The notes: generated from the sequence alone by a model not told the origin. A stretch of 64,000 nt of DNA from Sphaerimonospora sp050942215 (GCF_050942215.1 NZ_CP192056.1:1302001-1366000), one strand, 5' to 3'; counted from the stretch's first letter, positions 33,741 to 43,134 are shown. Numbers and translations are program-made.

Positions 33741-34826
33741 TTATGAGGTGGGGAGTTCGCCGAGGACGACGTCGACGGTGGCCGTGGCGCCATCGGGGTG
33801 GAGCAGCTTGACCGTCACCTTGTCGCCCGGCTTCAACGAGGCCAGCAGCTGGGACAGCGCGTTGGCCGTCGGAGTCGGTTTGTCGTTGATGCTCCGGATC
33901 ACGTCACCGGGCGTGATGCCCGCCTGCTCGGCGCCGCTGCCGGGGGTGACGGAGCCGACGACCACACCGATGGGGTTGCCCTGGGTGTCGACCGCCGTGC
34001 CCACGCGGACGCCAAGCGCGGCCCGGTGGCTGTTGACGACCCGGCCGTTCTTGATGATCTGGTCGGCCACGTCGGTGGCCGTGTCGCTGGGGATGGCGAA
34101 GCCGATGCCCGGCGCCGCGCCGAGCTCGGGGTCGACGGCCGCGAGCGTCGGGATGCCGATGACCTTTCCGGACAGGTCGACGAGGGCGCCGCCGCTGTTG
34201 CCCGGGTTGATCGGGGCCGAGGTCTGGATGGCGTTGGAGATGGTCGCCCCGGGAGTGCCCTGGCTGCTCTCGCCCGAGACGGTACGGCCGAGGGCCGACA
34301 CGATGCCCTGGGTCACGCTGCCCGAGAAGCCGAGCGGATTGCCCATGGCGAGCACGATCTGTCCGACCCGGAGGCCGGCCGACCGGCCGAAGGACGCCGG
34401 CGTGAGGCCAGCGGTGTCGTCGACCTTGATGACCGCCAGGTCCCCGGCGGGGAAGGTGTTCACGAGCTTCGCCTTCCGGGGCTTGCCGCCGGTCGCGAGC
34501 GTGACGTCGAACTCCTGCGAGTCGCCCACTACGTGGGCGTTTGTCACGATATGACCCTCGGTGTCGTAGATGATCCCCGAGCCCAGGGATCGGCCCGTGG
34601 TGATCTGCACGGTCGACGGGAGCACCTTCTTGATGACGCGCTCGTAGGCCGACTCGAGGTCCGTCGGACTCGTGGGCGCGGGGGAGGCCGCGGGAGGAGC
34701 GGGTGTCGCGGGAGTGGTCTGCTGCGCCGCCGGGGTGTCGGTCGCCAGGCCGCCGCCCCCGCATGCGGTGAGCGTGGCCAGCGCCAGCGCCGCCGCCGTT
34801 CGGGTGACCTTCCGTGAGAGCTCCAT
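33741..34826 (-). CDS. HtrA/DegP-like trypsin-fold serine protease, lipoprotein with PDZ domain
   Basis: A 361-residue surface protease. The signal peptide ends in a lipobox (LTAC, Cys22), followed by a Pro/Thr/Ala-rich stalk (30-55). The trypsin-fold domain (58-260) has the triad His98 (TNAHVV), Asp129 (GDLAVIKVD) and Ser211 (PGNSGGAL). A single PDZ domain covers about 268-355 (GVRVGTAV, GSGAEQAGITPGDVI). It probably degrades or refolds damaged exported proteins. The ATG has a weak ribosome site. Confidence 0.93.
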   Translation of the reverse strand: MELSRKVTRTAAALALATLTACGGGGLATDTPAAQQTTPATPAPPAASPAPTSPTDLESAYERVIKKVLPSTVQITTGRSLGSGIIYDTEGHIVTNAHVVGDSQEFDVTLATGGKPRKAKLVNTFPAGDLAVIKVDDTAGLTPASFGRSAGLRVGQIVLAMGNPLGFSGSVTQGIVSALGRTVSGESSQGTPGATISNAIQTSAPINPGNSGGALVDLSGKVIGIPTLAAVDPELGAAPGIGFAIPSDTATDVADQIIKNGRVVNSHRAALGVRVGTAVDTQGNPIGVVVGSVTPGSGAEQAGITPGDVIRSINDKPTPTANALSQLLASLKPGDKVTVKLLHPDGATATVDVVLGELPTS

Positions 34827-35053
34827 AGCGGCTTGTCTACCCAGAACGGCAGTGGCTACCAGAGCACGCGCCGGTGATTGACGCTCTCGATTCCGAAGCC
34901 GTACGCCCGCCGTGAATCGGCACGCGGATCGGCACGCGGATCGGAAAGCGGGCGGGTTGCGACCGGCGATCGCGTCTTCGAGAAGTCCGTGGATTTCCCG
35001 GGGATGCGGACCGGGACGTACCCATCCACCGCCGATGCCGCTAATCTGCGGAT

Positions 35054-36004
35054 ATGGCGGAAGGCGGTGCTGATCCGGCCGAGCACGGGCGGGGTACGCC
35101 CTTCATTCGCTCCTATGAGGCGCATACCACGCCGCTTCCCCGCGTACGTCCCGAGGAGCGCTCGGAGCCCGAGTCGTCCGCCCTTCTGGCGGATCTGGCT
35201 CGCACGCAGGAATTCAGGGCCGTCACCGTGGGGACTGGCCGGCGGGAGCACGGCATGGCGGGCCGGGCCGTGCGCGCCGTGCGGAATGTGCCGCGACGCG
35301 GCGTGTACACGATCGCCGCGGTGATCGGGACCGTCATCGCGATCGTGCTGGTCTTCCTGGTCTTCTCCGACGACAAGCCGAGGCGGGACGCCGGGAGCGG
35401 GGCGGCCGGCGCGGTACGGTCGCCCACGGTGACTCCCTCGGCGAGTCCGTCGCCGCGCCCGGCGCTCCCCACGCTTCCCAGGGTGCCGAGCCGGCGGAAC
35501 ATGCCCGTCCACCCCGGACCCGGCACCCCCGTCGCCGCGTACGTCACCGACCGCGAGGCGGGGATCAGTTACGCCAGGTTCGGTACGCCGTGGCGGGAGA
35601 CGAAACTCGCGCCGTTCGAGGCCGTCCAGCGGGCCGGTGCCGTACGGCACCCGCAGGCGGTGATCGGCTCGGCGCCCTACCCGGGGGCTCCGGGCGCGCC
35701 GACCGCCTACGCCGACTATCGCAGGCTCGCGGCCCGGGCGGCGAGGTGGTCGCTGCGCTACCAGCCGCCGGGAGCCAAACTGACCTGGACGGCGTCCCAG
35801 CCGGTACGGCGTGGCATGGGCTGGCTGCTGGGTTATCGGGTCCGTTACGTGATCGACGGCGAGCAGCGGTCGTCCCAGGCCATCGTGGCGATCGTGGGCA
35901 CGGGGAGGAGCAAGCCCGCGATGCTGTTCGCCACCGTGCCGGACGATCGCGCGGAACGCTATCGCGACCTGAACATGCTGGCCTGGACGATAAGCCCGAT
36001 CTAA
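35054..36004 (+). CDS. Membrane-anchored protein of unknown function
   Basis: A 316-residue protein with a cytoplasmic N-terminus of about 80 residues. One membrane helix follows (VYTIAAVIGTVIAIVLVFLV, 84-104), then a Pro/Ser-rich stalk and an external domain (about 140-316). The external part has SYARFGTPWRE and GWLLGYRVRYVIDGE-like segments that I do not recognise as a named family. Its layout resembles many actinobacterial surface proteins of unknown role. The gap to the divergent protease gene (227 bp) contains a short duplicated CGGCACGCGGAT. Confidence 0.75.
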   Translation: MAEGGADPAEHGRGTPFIRSYEAHTTPLPRVRPEERSEPESSALLADLARTQEFRAVTVGTGRREHGMAGRAVRAVRNVPRRGVYTIAAVIGTVIAIVLVFLVFSDDKPRRDAGSGAAGAVRSPTVTPSASPSPRPALPTLPRVPSRRNMPVHPGPGTPVAAYVTDREAGISYARFGTPWRETKLAPFEAVQRAGAVRHPQAVIGSAPYPGAPGAPTAYADYRRLAARAARWSLRYQPPGAKLTWTASQPVRRGMGWLLGYRVRYVIDGEQRSSQAIVAIVGTGRSKPAMLFATVPDDRAERYRDLNMLAWTISPI

Positions 36005-36080
36005 TCCATTCTGACCTGATCTAGCCAAGGAACATTACTCCAGAATATGGTTCTATCAGGCTGCTGGAGCGGAGGATCAC

Positions 36081-38387
36081 ATGGCGATCGGGCTGAGCGA
36101 GGAGCATGGGGCGCTCCGCGAATCGGTGATCGGGTGGGCCGAGCGCAACATTCCCGCTGACGTGGTGCGCGGCGTCGTCGATGCCATGACCACGTCGGCC
36201 GCACGCTCAGCGGCTGATCAGAAAGCCGGTCGGAAAGCCGAGCAGAAAGCCGACCGGCAAGCGGAGCCGGCGGCGGGCTCGGGCGGCGCCCGGACGGTCG
36301 CCGAGACCCGCCCGTCCTACTGGAGCGGGCTCGCCGACCAGGGGCTGCTCGGCCTGCACATCCCCGAGGAGCACGGCGGCTCGGGATATGGCCTGCTGGA
36401 GACGGTGGTCGTGGTCGAGGCGCTGGCCGAACGCGTGGCGCCAGGGCCGTACGTGCCGTCCGTGCTCGCCAGCGCCGCGATCCTCGCCTCCGGGGGCAAG
36501 GCGCAGGCGGAACTGCTGCCCGGCCTCGCCGACGGCACCCTGGTCGGCGCGCTCGCGCTGACCGGCTCGATCTCAGGCGTGCGCGATGGGGACGTGCTGA
36601 CGATCAGCGGGGTGGCCGAGCCCGTTCTCGGCGGCTCCCTCGCCGACGTGCTGGTCCTGCCGGTGTCGACCGGCGGCGGACGGGAGTGGGTGGCCGTCGA
36701 CGCCGCCCAGGCCGTGATCACGCCGGTCGAGCCGCTCGACCTCACCCGGGGCTCGGCGAGGGTCGAGGTGGCGGAGGTGGCCGTACCGGCGGAGCGCCTG
36801 CTCGGCGGCCTGACCGAAACCGAGGTGCGCAACCTCGCGGCGATCGTCCTGGGCGCCGACGCGGTCGGCCTGGCCGCCTGGTGTGTGGCGGCGGCCGCCG
36901 AGTACGCCAAGGTCCGCGTGCAGTTCGGCCGCCCCATCGGGCAGTTCCAGGGCATCAAACACAAGCTGTCGCGAATGCTCGTCGCGCTGGAGCAGGCCAG
37001 GGCCACGATCTGGGACGCCACCCGGGCGACCGGCGACGAGCGGGCCTACGCCGCGGCGATCGCCGGGATGACGGCGCCGGACGCGGCCGTGCTGTGCGCC
37101 AAGGACGCGATCCAGACGTTCGGCGGGATCGGCTACACGTTCGAGCACGACGCGCACCTCTACTACCGGCGTGCCCTCACGATCAGGGCGCTGCTCGGCC
37201 CGTCGGCCGAGTGGGCCGACACGGTCGCCGCGCTCGCGCTGAACGGCGTACGCCGCGAGATGGAGATCGATCTGCCGGCGGAGGCCGAGCCGCTGCGCAC
37301 CGCGATCCGCGCCGAGCTCGCCGAGATCGCGGCGCTGGGAGGCGCGGAGCAGCGACGGGCGCTGGCGAAGGCCGGTTTCGTCATGCCCCACCTGCCCGAG
37401 CCCTGGGGCCGCGGCGCGAGCCCGCTGGAGCAGGTGCTGATCCACCAGGAGATCAGGGCCGCCGAGATCAAGCCGCCGCGGTTGGCCATCGGCGCGTGGG
37501 TGGTGCCGTCCCTCGTCTCGTACGGCACGCCGGAACAGCGCGAGCGCTTCCTGCCGGCCACGCTGAGCGGCGAGATGGTCTGGTGCCAGCTGTTCTCCGA
37601 GCCGGGCGCCGGCTCCGATCTCGCCTCGCTGCAGATGAAGGCCGAGAGGGTCGAGGGCGGCTGGAGGCTCAACGGCCAGAAGATCTGGACGTCCCTCGCG
37701 CACGTCGCCGAGTGGGCGATCTGCATCGCACGCAGCGACCCGGGCAGACCCAAGCACGACGGCATCACCTATTTCCTCGTCGACATGAAGGCGCCGGGCG
37801 TCACCGTGCGCCCGCTCACCGAGATGACCGGGGAGAACCTGTTCAACGAGGTCTTCTGCGACGACGTGTTCGTGCCCGACGATCTGGTCGTCGGCGAGGT
37901 CGACGAGGGCTGGCGGGTCGCGCGCAACACGCTCTCCAACGAGCGGGTGTCGCTGTCCGCCGACTCGGGCGTCGCCGGCGCCTCGGTGCCCGACCTGCTC
38001 GGCCTGGTGGGCAGGCTCGGCCGCGAGCTCACCCCGGTCGAGCGGCAGGAGATCGCACGCGTGGTCGGCGAGGCGCACTCGATCGGCGCGCTGTCGCTGC
38101 GGGTGACGCTGCGTCAGATCGCCGGGGCAGAGCCGGGCGCCGACGCGTCGGTGCGCAAGCTGCTGTCCACCTCGCACGCCCAGCACGTGTCCGAGACGGC
38201 GGTGAGCCTGCTCGGCACGGCGGCGGTCGCCGCGGCGGACTGGAAGCTCGGCGACGCCGGCTACTGGAACCGTGCCGTCCTGGCCACCCGCGCCATGACG
38301 ATCTACGGAGGGACGACCGAGGTGCAGCTCAACATCATCGGGGAGCGCATGCTGGGGCTTCCTCGTGACCCGGAGCCCGGCAAGTAG
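36081..38387 (+). CDS. Fused two-domain acyl-CoA dehydrogenase (FadE34-type layout)
   Basis: A 768-residue protein with two complete acyl-CoA dehydrogenase units. Unit 1 covers about 1-390, with HLYYRRALTIRALLG and FGGIGYTFEHDAHLYYRR. Unit 2 covers about 395-760, with WCQLFSEPGAGSDLASLQ, GQKIWTSLAHVAEW and the terminal TIYGGTTEVQLNIIGERMLG. Such fusions correspond to the alpha/beta subunits of heteromeric dehydrogenases that act on bulky acyl-CoAs such as steroid side chains. A Lys/Ala/Gln-rich insert near residue 42-70 is encoded by short imperfect repeats. GGAGGA precedes the ATG. An imperfect inverted repeat, GAACATT and AATATGGTTC, upstream (36030-36053) may be a TetR-type operator. Confidence 0.9.
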   Translation: MAIGLSEEHGALRESVIGWAERNIPADVVRGVVDAMTTSAARSAADQKAGRKAEQKADRQAEPAAGSGGARTVAETRPSYWSGLADQGLLGLHIPEEHGGSGYGLLETVVVVEALAERVAPGPYVPSVLASAAILASGGKAQAELLPGLADGTLVGALALTGSISGVRDGDVLTISGVAEPVLGGSLADVLVLPVSTGGGREWVAVDAAQAVITPVEPLDLTRGSARVEVAEVAVPAERLLGGLTETEVRNLAAIVLGADAVGLAAWCVAAAAEYAKVRVQFGRPIGQFQGIKHKLSRMLVALEQARATIWDATRATGDERAYAAAIAGMTAPDAAVLCAKDAIQTFGGIGYTFEHDAHLYYRRALTIRALLGPSAEWADTVAALALNGVRREMEIDLPAEAEPLRTAIRAELAEIAALGGAEQRRALAKAGFVMPHLPEPWGRGASPLEQVLIHQEIRAAEIKPPRLAIGAWVVPSLVSYGTPEQRERFLPATLSGEMVWCQLFSEPGAGSDLASLQMKAERVEGGWRLNGQKIWTSLAHVAEWAICIARSDPGRPKHDGITYFLVDMKAPGVTVRPLTEMTGENLFNEVFCDDVFVPDDLVVGEVDEGWRVARNTLSNERVSLSADSGVAGASVPDLLGLVGRLGRELTPVERQEIARVVGEAHSIGALSLRVTLRQIAGAEPGADASVRKLLSTSHAQHVSETAVSLLGTAAVAAADWKLGDAGYWNRAVLATRAMTIYGGTTEVQLNIIGERMLGLPRDPEPGK

Positions 38388-38526
38388 CCTTCCCTTTCGT
38401 GTGGGTTTTTCCTGGCGTGATCGGGCTGCACGATCCTGTTGATCTCACCTATCCTCGGAATCATGCTCGTCGCCGCCTCCCTCCTCTTCCTGCGCGGTTC
38501 GCAGGTCCGGCACGGCTGAACCGTCC

Positions 38527-39570
38527 GTGAGCGGGAAGAGCGCCGCGCCGCCGATGGCGACGACATCGACGGAAGCGGCGCGACCCGGCACGGCGATGCG
38601 ATCGCAGGCGGCCGGCCTGCTGCGCGCCTGCCGGCCCCGGCAGTGGCTCAAGAACGCGCTCGTGTTCGCGGCTCCGGCGGCGGCCGGGGTGCTCACCACG
38701 GGTGCCGGGCTGCGCGGCGCGCTCATCGCGTTCGCCGCGTTCTGCCTCGCGGCGAGCGGCACCTATCTGTTCAACGACGCCGCCGACGTGGCGGCCGACC
38801 GTCGCCACCCGCGCAAGCGGCTGCGGCCGATCGCCGCCGGGATCGTGCCGGTGCGGCTCGCCCAGGTCGTCGGCTCGGTCCTGCTCGGGCTCGGTCTGCT
38901 CGTCGCGCTCTCCGGCGGACCGCCGCTCGGGGCCGTGGTCGCCGCATACCTCGCGCTGACCTTCGCCTACACCCGATGGCTCAAGCACCAGCCGGTGGTC
39001 GATCTCGTCGCCATCGCCTGCTGCCACGTGATCCGGGCGTACGCCGGCGCCGTGGCTGTGGCCGTGTCCGTGACGGGCTGGTTCCTCGTCGTGGTCTCGC
39101 TGGGGTCGCTCCTGATCGTCGCTGGCAAGCGGGAGGCGGAGCTGCGCGCGTCCGCCCACAAGGCGTCGGCCCACAAGGCCTCCGCCTCCACCGTGTCCGC
39201 CTCCGCTCCGTCCGCCCCCGCCGTGGGCGGCGCTGCAGCCGGCGGTACGGCCATCGGCGGCGCGACCGGCGGCACCCGGGCCACGCTCGCGGTCTACACC
39301 CCCGGTTATCTCGCCCACGTACGCGCCATGGCGTCCGGGGCGATGATCGTGACGTACTGCCTCTGGGCCCTGCAGGAGCACACGGGGGCGGCCAAGGCGT
39401 GTTACGCGCTGAGCATCGCGCCGCTCGTCCTGATCGTGTTGCGGCACGCTCTGCTCGTGGACCGGGGAGTGGGGGAGGAGCCGGAGGAGCTCGCCCTGGG
39501 CGATCGCCCGCTTCAGGTCTTCGCCGGCCTCATGCTGTTCCTGCTCGCCCTCGGGATGCATCTGTCATGA
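38527..39570 (+). CDS. ubiA: Decaprenyl-phosphate phosphoribosyltransferase (UbiA family)
   Basis: A 347-residue prenyltransferase-fold membrane protein. It transfers 5-phosphoribose from PRPP to decaprenyl phosphate, the first step to the arabinose donor. RPRQWLKNALVFAAP is the family N-terminal block. The two Asp-rich motifs are NDAADVAADRRHP and, in place of the second, VDLVAIACCHVIRAYAGA. About nine membrane helices are predicted. An unusual Ala/Ser/His/Gly-rich insert of about 45 residues follows GKREAELRA (about 200-250), before YTPGYLAHVRAM. GTG start; the stop overlaps dprE1 by 4 nt. Confidence 0.92.
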   Translation: MSGKSAAPPMATTSTEAARPGTAMRSQAAGLLRACRPRQWLKNALVFAAPAAAGVLTTGAGLRGALIAFAAFCLAASGTYLFNDAADVAADRRHPRKRLRPIAAGIVPVRLAQVVGSVLLGLGLLVALSGGPPLGAVVAAYLALTFAYTRWLKHQPVVDLVAIACCHVIRAYAGAVAVAVSVTGWFLVVVSLGSLLIVAGKREAELRASAHKASAHKASASTVSASAPSAPAVGGAAAGGTAIGGATGGTRATLAVYTPGYLAHVRAMASGAMIVTYCLWALQEHTGAAKACYALSIAPLVLIVLRHALLVDRGVGEEPEELALGDRPLQVFAGLMLFLLALGMHLS

Positions 39571-40922
39571 CCCTGCTGACCGGCTGGGGCCGCACCGCCC
39601 CCACTCCCGCGACCCTGGTGCGTCCGCGATCGGCCGCCGAGGCCGCCGAACTGCTCACGCGGGCAGGCCGGCGCGGCGTCGTGGCGCGCGGCCTCGGCCG
39701 TTCGTACGGCGACGCCGCCCAGAACGCCGGCGGCCTGGTGCTCGACTGCACGGCGCTCGGCCGTACGGGGCCGGAACCGGCCTGGCGGCTCGGCCCCGGC
39801 GGCCTCGTCACCGCGTCGGCCGGGGTCGGCCTGCATGATCTGATGATCGGCCTGGTGCCGAAAGGCTGGTTCGTCCCCGTGACCCCGGGCACCCGCTATG
39901 TCACCGTCGGCGGGGCCATCGCCGCCGACGTCCACGGCAAGAACCATCACGTCGATTCCTCCTTCGGCGCGCACGTCCGTTCGCTGCGCCTGCTCACAGC
40001 CGACGGAACGCTGCGCGAGCTGACCCCGGCCGACGAGCTGTTCTGGGCCACGGTGGGCGGCATGGGGCTGACCGGCGTCATCGTCGAGGCGACCTTCCGC
40101 TGCGTCCCCGTCGAGACCTCCCGGATGGTCGTGGACGTCGAGCGGACCCGCGATCTCGACCAGACCCTTGAGGTGATGGCCGAGACCGACCACCGCTACC
40201 GCTACACCGTCGCCTGGATCGACCTGCTGGCCGGGGGCCGCCGGATGGGCAGGAGCGTGCTCACCCGCGGCGACCACGCCACGACCGCTGATCTGCCCGC
40301 CCGGATGCGCGGCGACCGGCTGGGCTTCGGCCCCCGGCCCCGCCTCGCCGCGCCCCCGTGGGTGCCCGGCGGGCTGCTCAACCGCGCGACGGTCAGGGCG
40401 TTCAACGCCGCCTGGTACGGCAAGGCGGCCCCCGCGGCCGGGAGGCGGCTGGTCCAGGGCATCGCACCCTTCTTCCATCCCCTCGACGGGGTCGCCGGGT
40501 GGAACCGGATGTACGGCTCACGCGGCTTCGTGCAGTACCAGTTCGCCGTGCCGTTCGGGGCCGAGGACACCCTGCGCCGGGTGGTGGCCCGGCTGTCGGG
40601 CGCCGGGGTGGTGTCGTTCCTGACCGTGCTGAAGCGGTTCGGGCGGGGCACTCCGGCGATGCTGTCGTTCCCCATGCCCGGGTGGACGCTGGCCCTGGAC
40701 ATTCCGGCCGCCCAGCCCGGCCTGGCCGGGCTGCTGACCGAGCTGGACGAGTGGGTCGCCGCAGCGGGGGGACGGATCTATCTGGCCAAGGACTCCCGCA
40801 TGTCCGCCGAGATGACGGCCGCGACCTATCCCCGGCTCGACGAGTGGCGGGAGATCCGGCGGCGGGCCGATCCCGGCGAGCTGTTCGTCTCCGACCTGGC
40901 GCGGCGGCTGCGCCTGCTCTGA
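39567..40922 (+). CDS. dprE1: Decaprenylphosphoryl-beta-D-ribose oxidase
   Basis: A 451-residue FAD-dependent oxidase that, with DprE2, epimerises decaprenyl-phospho-ribose to decaprenyl-phospho-arabinose. The FAD-binding domain has ARGLGRSYGDAAQNAGG and TPGTRYVTVGGAIAADVHGK. The substrate domain ends IYLAKDSRMSAEMTAATYPR. The residue matching the cysteine that benzothiazinone drugs modify in Mycobacterium tuberculosis (Cys387) is Ala376 here (PGWTLALDIP). The ATG overlaps the ubiA stop (ATGA). Confidence 0.93.
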   Translation: MTLLTGWGRTAPTPATLVRPRSAAEAAELLTRAGRRGVVARGLGRSYGDAAQNAGGLVLDCTALGRTGPEPAWRLGPGGLVTASAGVGLHDLMIGLVPKGWFVPVTPGTRYVTVGGAIAADVHGKNHHVDSSFGAHVRSLRLLTADGTLRELTPADELFWATVGGMGLTGVIVEATFRCVPVETSRMVVDVERTRDLDQTLEVMAETDHRYRYTVAWIDLLAGGRRMGRSVLTRGDHATTADLPARMRGDRLGFGPRPRLAAPPWVPGGLLNRATVRAFNAAWYGKAAPAAGRRLVQGIAPFFHPLDGVAGWNRMYGSRGFVQYQFAVPFGAEDTLRRVVARLSGAGVVSFLTVLKRFGRGTPAMLSFPMPGWTLALDIPAAQPGLAGLLTELDEWVAAAGGRIYLAKDSRMSAEMTAATYPRLDEWREIRRRADPGELFVSDLARRLRLL

Positions 40923-40971
40923 TGGGCGGCATTCTCGATGGGCGGCGATCCTTGATCGTGGACCTGCTTTG

Positions 40972-41739
40972 ATGGGGAACGTGAGAAACGCGTTGGGTCG
41001 TGTCGACACGGTGCTGCTGCTGGGCGGACGCAGCGAGATCGGCCTCGCCATCGTCGAGCGGCTCGTCCGGGACGGCGCCCGCCGCGTCATGCTGGCCGCC
41101 CGGGGCGGTACGGCTCCCGCCGAGGAGGTCGAACGGCTCGAACGGCTCGGGGCCGAGGTCCGTCTGGCCGATTTCGACGCGGCCAGGCCGGAGACGCATG
41201 CCGCGCTGATCGAGGCGGCGGCGGCCGAGCTCGGCGATCTCGACGTGGTGATCCCGGCCTTCGGCGTGCTCGGCAGGCAGGCGGTCTACGACGAGGATCC
41301 GGTCGCGGCCGCCCGCGACGTCGCGGTCAACTTCGGCGGTCACGTCTCGGCCGGTCTGGCCGCCGCGAGGAGGCTGCGCGAGCAGGGTCACGGCACGCTC
41401 GTGGTGCTGTCGTCGGTGGCCGGGGTGCGGGTGCGCAGGGCGAACTTCGTGTACGGCTCGGCCAAGGCGGGGCTGGACGGCTTCGCCCAGGGGCTGGCCG
41501 ACTCCCTCCACGGGTCGGGCGCCCGGGTCGTGCTCGTCCGCCCGGGGTTCGTGATCGGCAGGATGACCGAGGGGATGACCCCCGCGCCGATGTCGGTGAC
41601 CGCGGACGCGGTGGCGGACGCCGTGGTCGACGCGCTCGGGTCTGACCGGCGAACCGTATGGGTGCCGCCCCGGCTCAAGCCGGTCTTCGCCGTGATGCGG
41701 CTCCTGCCGAGGGCGATCTGGCGTCGCCTGCCCCGCTGA
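40972..41739 (+). CDS. dprE2: Decaprenylphospho-2-keto-ribose reductase (SDR family)
   Basis: A 255-residue short-chain dehydrogenase completing the DprE1 epimerisation by reducing the 2-keto intermediate. The cofactor motif is the DprE2-type LLLGGRSEIGLAIVERL instead of the usual TGxxxGIG. The catalytic block is SSVAGVRVRRANFVYGSAKAG (Ser, Tyr and Lys). The C-terminal RLLPRAIWRRLPR is basic. ATG 40972 taken; GTG 40981 is a possible alternative. It lies 49 nt after dprE1. Confidence 0.93.
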   Translation: MGNVRNALGRVDTVLLLGGRSEIGLAIVERLVRDGARRVMLAARGGTAPAEEVERLERLGAEVRLADFDAARPETHAALIEAAAAELGDLDVVIPAFGVLGRQAVYDEDPVAAARDVAVNFGGHVSAGLAAARRLREQGHGTLVVLSSVAGVRVRRANFVYGSAKAGLDGFAQGLADSLHGSGARVVLVRPGFVIGRMTEGMTPAPMSVTADAVADAVVDALGSDRRTVWVPPRLKPVFAVMRLLPRAIWRRLPR

Positions 41740-41782
41740 TCAGGCCGTCCGCCGGATGAGACGCCGTACGCGCAGGCAGGGG

Positions 41783-41818
41783 GGCGCCGCCGCACCTGGG
41801 TACGGGAGCGGCGGCGCC
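41783..41818. terminator. Bidirectional hairpin between dprE2 and the serine protease gene
   Basis: GGCGCCGCCGC (41783-41793) and GCGGCGGCGCC (41808-41818) form a perfect 11-bp stem with a 14-nt loop between convergent genes. Confidence 0.75.
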
Positions 41819-41849
41819 GGGAGGTGGTGTGTCGTCGTGGGTCAGCTCA

Positions 41850-43037
41850 TCAGCCGGTGACGAGCGTGAGTCCGTAGACGCTGAGGATCTCGTTGACGGG
41901 CTGGAAGTAGGTCGTGCCGCCGTAGGTGCAGTTGCCGCTGCCGCCGGAGGTCACGCCCTGGGCCTGGCTGCCGGAGATGTACGAGCCGCCGGAGTCGCCG
42001 GGCTCGGCGCACACGTTGGTCCGGGTCACCTCGTAGACCGTGCCCTGGGAGTAGCGGACGCTGGTGTTGAGCTGCAGGACGGTGCCGCAGTGCCAGCCGG
42101 TGGTCGAGCCCGACCGGCAGATCGAGGAGCCGACGGGGGCCACGGACGATCCCTTGACCGTGACGTTGGCGCCGCCGCTGCCCTTGACGTACGGCCTCGG
42201 CGTCCAGTTGGAGTTCACCGCGACCCAGGAGTAGTCGTTGCCGGGGAACGACGAGCCCTGGAAGGTGCCCTGCGAGACGCGGTTGTATCCGGTCGTCGTG
42301 TTGCCGGCGCGGCCGCAGTGGCCGGCGCTGACGAACCCGTTGGTGCTGCCCCGCCGCACCGAGAAGCCGATGGAGCAGCGGGCGGTGCTGTTGATGTAGT
42401 AGGCGTCGCCGCCGCGCAGGTCGTAGAAGGTCTGCGGCTGCTCGGCCGACCGCTCCACCCGCACCAGCGACCTGTCGGCGCCGCTGGCGGCGACGAAGGC
42501 CTCGGCTTCGGCCGGCTGGGAGGAGAGCACGACGACGCTGTTGCTCTTGACGTCGACGTACCAGACGGGGGCCGAGGCGGGTGGGGCGGCCCTGTCCAGT
42601 GCCTCCTTGGCGGCGTCGAGCGTGCTCAGCGATCGGTCGACGATCTTGGGCTGGGCGCCGGCGGCGAGGATCGCGCCGGCCTCGGTGGCATCGGTGGTGG
42701 CGACGATCAGGGCGTCGGACGTCGGGCCGGTGACCCAGGACCCGGCGAACGAGTCGCCGAGCCGGGCGCGGACCTGCTCGTCGGTCGCCATCGCGCGGGT
42801 CTCGTTGGCCAGCCGGGTGCGCGCCTGGCTCTCGCTGAGTCCGAGGTCGCGCTGCATGGCCTCGATCATGGCGGGTGCGGGTTCTGTCGTGACGGACTGG
42901 ACGGAGGAATGGTCGGAGGCAACGGCACCCGGGTCGGGGGCCGCGGACGCGGGGCCGGCCATCAGAGTGATCGCACTGACGGCCACGACACAGCCGGCGG
43001 TAACCGCGTGCCGGGGGAACCTGCGCCTGTCGGGCAT
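41850..43037 (-). CDS. Secreted streptogrisin-like serine protease (S1 family) with propeptide
   Basis: A 395-residue prepro-protease of the alpha-lytic/streptogrisin group. A signal peptide (1-32, ending ASAAP) is followed by a pro-region (33-210) with the typical ALRRDLGLS-like start (MQRDLGLSESQARTRLANE). The mature domain begins near 207 and has His240 (SAGHC), Asp268 (NDYSW) and Ser349 (PGDSGGS). Cysteines 221/241, 307/317 and 343/370 are placed for three disulfides. The ribosome site GAGGAG precedes the ATG. Extracellular proteolysis. Confidence 0.95.
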   Translation of the reverse strand: MPDRRRFPRHAVTAGCVVAVSAITLMAGPASAAPDPGAVASDHSSVQSVTTEPAPAMIEAMQRDLGLSESQARTRLANETRAMATDEQVRARLGDSFAGSWVTGPTSDALIVATTDATEAGAILAAGAQPKIVDRSLSTLDAAKEALDRAAPPASAPVWYVDVKSNSVVVLSSQPAEAEAFVAASGADRSLVRVERSAEQPQTFYDLRGGDAYYINSTARCSIGFSVRRGSTNGFVSAGHCGRAGNTTTGYNRVSQGTFQGSSFPGNDYSWVAVNSNWTPRPYVKGSGGANVTVKGSSVAPVGSSICRSGSTTGWHCGTVLQLNTSVRYSQGTVYEVTRTNVCAEPGDSGGSYISGSQAQGVTSGGSGNCTYGGTTYFQPVNEILSVYGLTLVTG

Positions 43038-43113
43038 GTCGTTCTCCTCGATTGACAGGGGGGATTGACCGCCAAGTTAGTCCAGCGTCAAATTTTGGGA
43101 ACCTGTCATTTCG

Positions 43114-43134
43114 TCCATAGCGCCGTGCTATGGA
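43114..43134. promoter_or_regulatory. Inverted repeat TCCATAGC / GCTATGGA
   Basis: Perfect 8-bp arms with a 5-nt GCCGT spacer, lying between the LysR stop and the protease promoter region on the same strand. It may be a terminator for LysR or an operator for the protease gene. Confidence 0.45.

Noticed and set aside
38463..38519. 18-codon ORF (MLVAASLLFLRGSQVRHG) before ubiA
   Set aside because: Very short, no ribosome site or regulatory structure; could be a leader peptide but there is no support.
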